Assembly (NCBI GenBank): GCA_902797015.1
Contig: CADBRG010000113.1
Location: 1 to 6,834 of the forward strand
Length of the DNA stretch: 6,834 bases
Origin: an uncultured Lachnospiraceae bacterium
GTDB lineage: Bacteria; Bacillota; Clostridia; Lachnospirales; Lachnospiraceae
Reading direction: 5' to 3'
Shown here: positions 6,076 to 6,834 of the stretch, in pieces
Layout: each line of letters starts with the position of its first letter
How positions within the stretch are numbered: the stretch's first letter is position 1
The notes under the pieces: generated by a model
What the model was told of the DNA's origin: nothing
Seen by the model: only the letters and a program-made list of their open reading frames with translations
Databases searched by the model: none
Program-made: the position numbers and the translations under genes

Positions 6076-6834
6076 TTACTGCTGCTTGAGCTGTTCGGAA
6101 ATTTCTTCCATCTTCTGGTCATTCAGCCTGTAGAATTTCTTGAATACGATCAGTGCGATCACGAGGATCACTGCTGACGGGATCGTCATAAAAATGCGCA
6201 GTCCGTTTAAGGTTGCAATGGTCTGTGTCGCAGCCTGCGGATCAAGTGCGACGATCTTAATGACAACGCCGGCAATGAATACCGCAATACCGGATGCGAG
6301 TTTTACCGTAAAGGTCTGCATGGAGAAAATGACAGATTCCTCGCGGCGTCCGTTTTTCAGTTCGCCGTAATCTACGGTATCCGAAAGGAAGATGGTAAGC
6401 ATTACGGTCAGAATACCGTATCCCGCATATACCATAACGCCCGGCAGTACCAGAATGCCCCAGCCGGCTGTATGATACAGATTTGAGTATGCAAATACCA
6501 AAAGCACTGCAAAGCCCAGGATCTGGATCAGGATCGCATACAGGAACAGACGCATCTTATCCACTTTTTTACGGATCAGCGGGATCAGAAGCATCGCGAT
6601 GACCTGCGTCACAAAGCAAGCCGCCACGAAAATACTGTATGCTCCCGTATTGCCGACATCAAACTGGAAGAAATACAGGATCAGATTTCCAACGATGTTA
6701 AGTGCCAGATACACCAGGATAACCGCAACAACTGCCGTCATAGCCTGATCATTTTTAAACAGTGCCTTGAACATCTGACCGACACCGACAGATTCCATCT
6801 CCATCGGTTTTTTCTCCGGTACCTTCAATACAAA
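6076..6834 (-). CDS. GPH-family sugar:cation symporter, C-terminal part (partial)
   Basis: About 252 codons of a gene entering from the right edge; the frame is open to base 6834 and the true start lies outside. The TTG at 6826-6828 is an internal codon, not a start. The visible part begins in the central cytoplasmic loop (VPEKKP) and has about six membrane segments, matching TM7-12 of MFS-type glycoside-pentoside-hexuronide transporters such as MelB. The family signature is clear: SDTVDYGELKNGRREESVIF (about 6324-6384), a conserved acidic-basic loop between late helices. The protein ends in a charged cytoplasmic tail (KKFYRLNDQKMEEISEQLKQQ region) and TAA at 6076-6078. Such proteins import sugars with Na+ or H+. 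Adjacency to a cytoplasmic GH36 enzyme points to melibiose or another alpha-galactoside as substrate, which is inference from context. Confidence 0.92.
   Translation of the reverse strand, partial: FVLKVPEKKPMEMESVGVGQMFKALFKNDQAMTAVVAVILVYLALNIVGNLILYFFQFDVGNTGAYSIFVAACFVTQVIAMLLIPLIRKKVDKMRLFLYAILIQILGFAVLLVFAYSNLYHTAGWGILVLPGVMVYAGYGILTVMLTIFLSDTVDYGELKNGRREESVIFSMQTFTVKLASGIAVFIAGVVIKIVALDPQAATQTIATLNGLRIFMTIPSAVILVIALIVFKKFYRLNDQKMEEISEQLKQQ

Noticed and set aside
6826..6828. TTG as a start codon for the symporter
   Set aside because: The frame continues upstream to the window edge (Val, Phe), the protein would lack its first six membrane helices, and no ribosome site can be seen; the gene is simply cut by the window.
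1..6834. A new defence, CRISPR or mobile system
   Set aside because: No repeat arrays, integrase, transposase, reverse transcriptase, nuclease or toxin-like genes are visible; apart from the helicase the genes are ordinary metabolism and transport.

Overview
The window looks like a stretch of chromosome from an anaerobic Firmicute, most likely a Lachnospiraceae/Clostridia gut commensal. The basis is base composition near 50% GC, AGGAG-type ribosome sites, and the flavour of the proteins: a GH36 alpha-galactosidase beside a GPH sugar symporter, and a DinF/NorM-type MATE pump. The taxonomic call is inference from family resemblance, not a search. Every gene I can support lies on the minus strand, so transcription runs from the right edge to the left.

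Right half (3610-6834): a sugar-use pair. The C-terminal half of a GPH-family (MelB-like) sugar:cation symporter enters from the right edge. After 33 bp and a good ribosome site comes a full-length GH36 alpha-galactosidase. Together they suggest uptake and intracellular hydrolysis of alpha-galactosides such as melibiose or raffinose-family sugars. Any regulator or promoter of this operon lies beyond the window.

Junction (3367-3609): dense non-coding DNA. The alpha-galactosidase stop is followed by a start-less, protein-like reading frame that looks like the C-terminal tail of a lost gene. Next comes a perfect 16-bp inverted repeat with a U-run (intrinsic terminator). One base after that begins the -35 box of an extended -10 promoter that should drive the MATE gene.

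Left half (1-3366): a MATE-family efflux transporter, a long hairpin at its stop codon, then a SUV3-like DExH RNA helicase with a basic N-terminal extension and a C-terminal CxxC...CxxC zinc ribbon. The helicase stop codon overlaps the ribosome site of a further GTG-started gene that runs off the left edge. That gene is unidentified, with a weak resemblance to PucR/CdaR-type regulators.

I see no tRNA, rRNA, CRISPR array, insertion sequence or phage gene. The most notable items are the bacterial SUV3-like helicase with its zinc ribbon and coupled downstream gene, and the gene relic behind the alpha-galactosidase. I did not find a convincing new multi-gene system.
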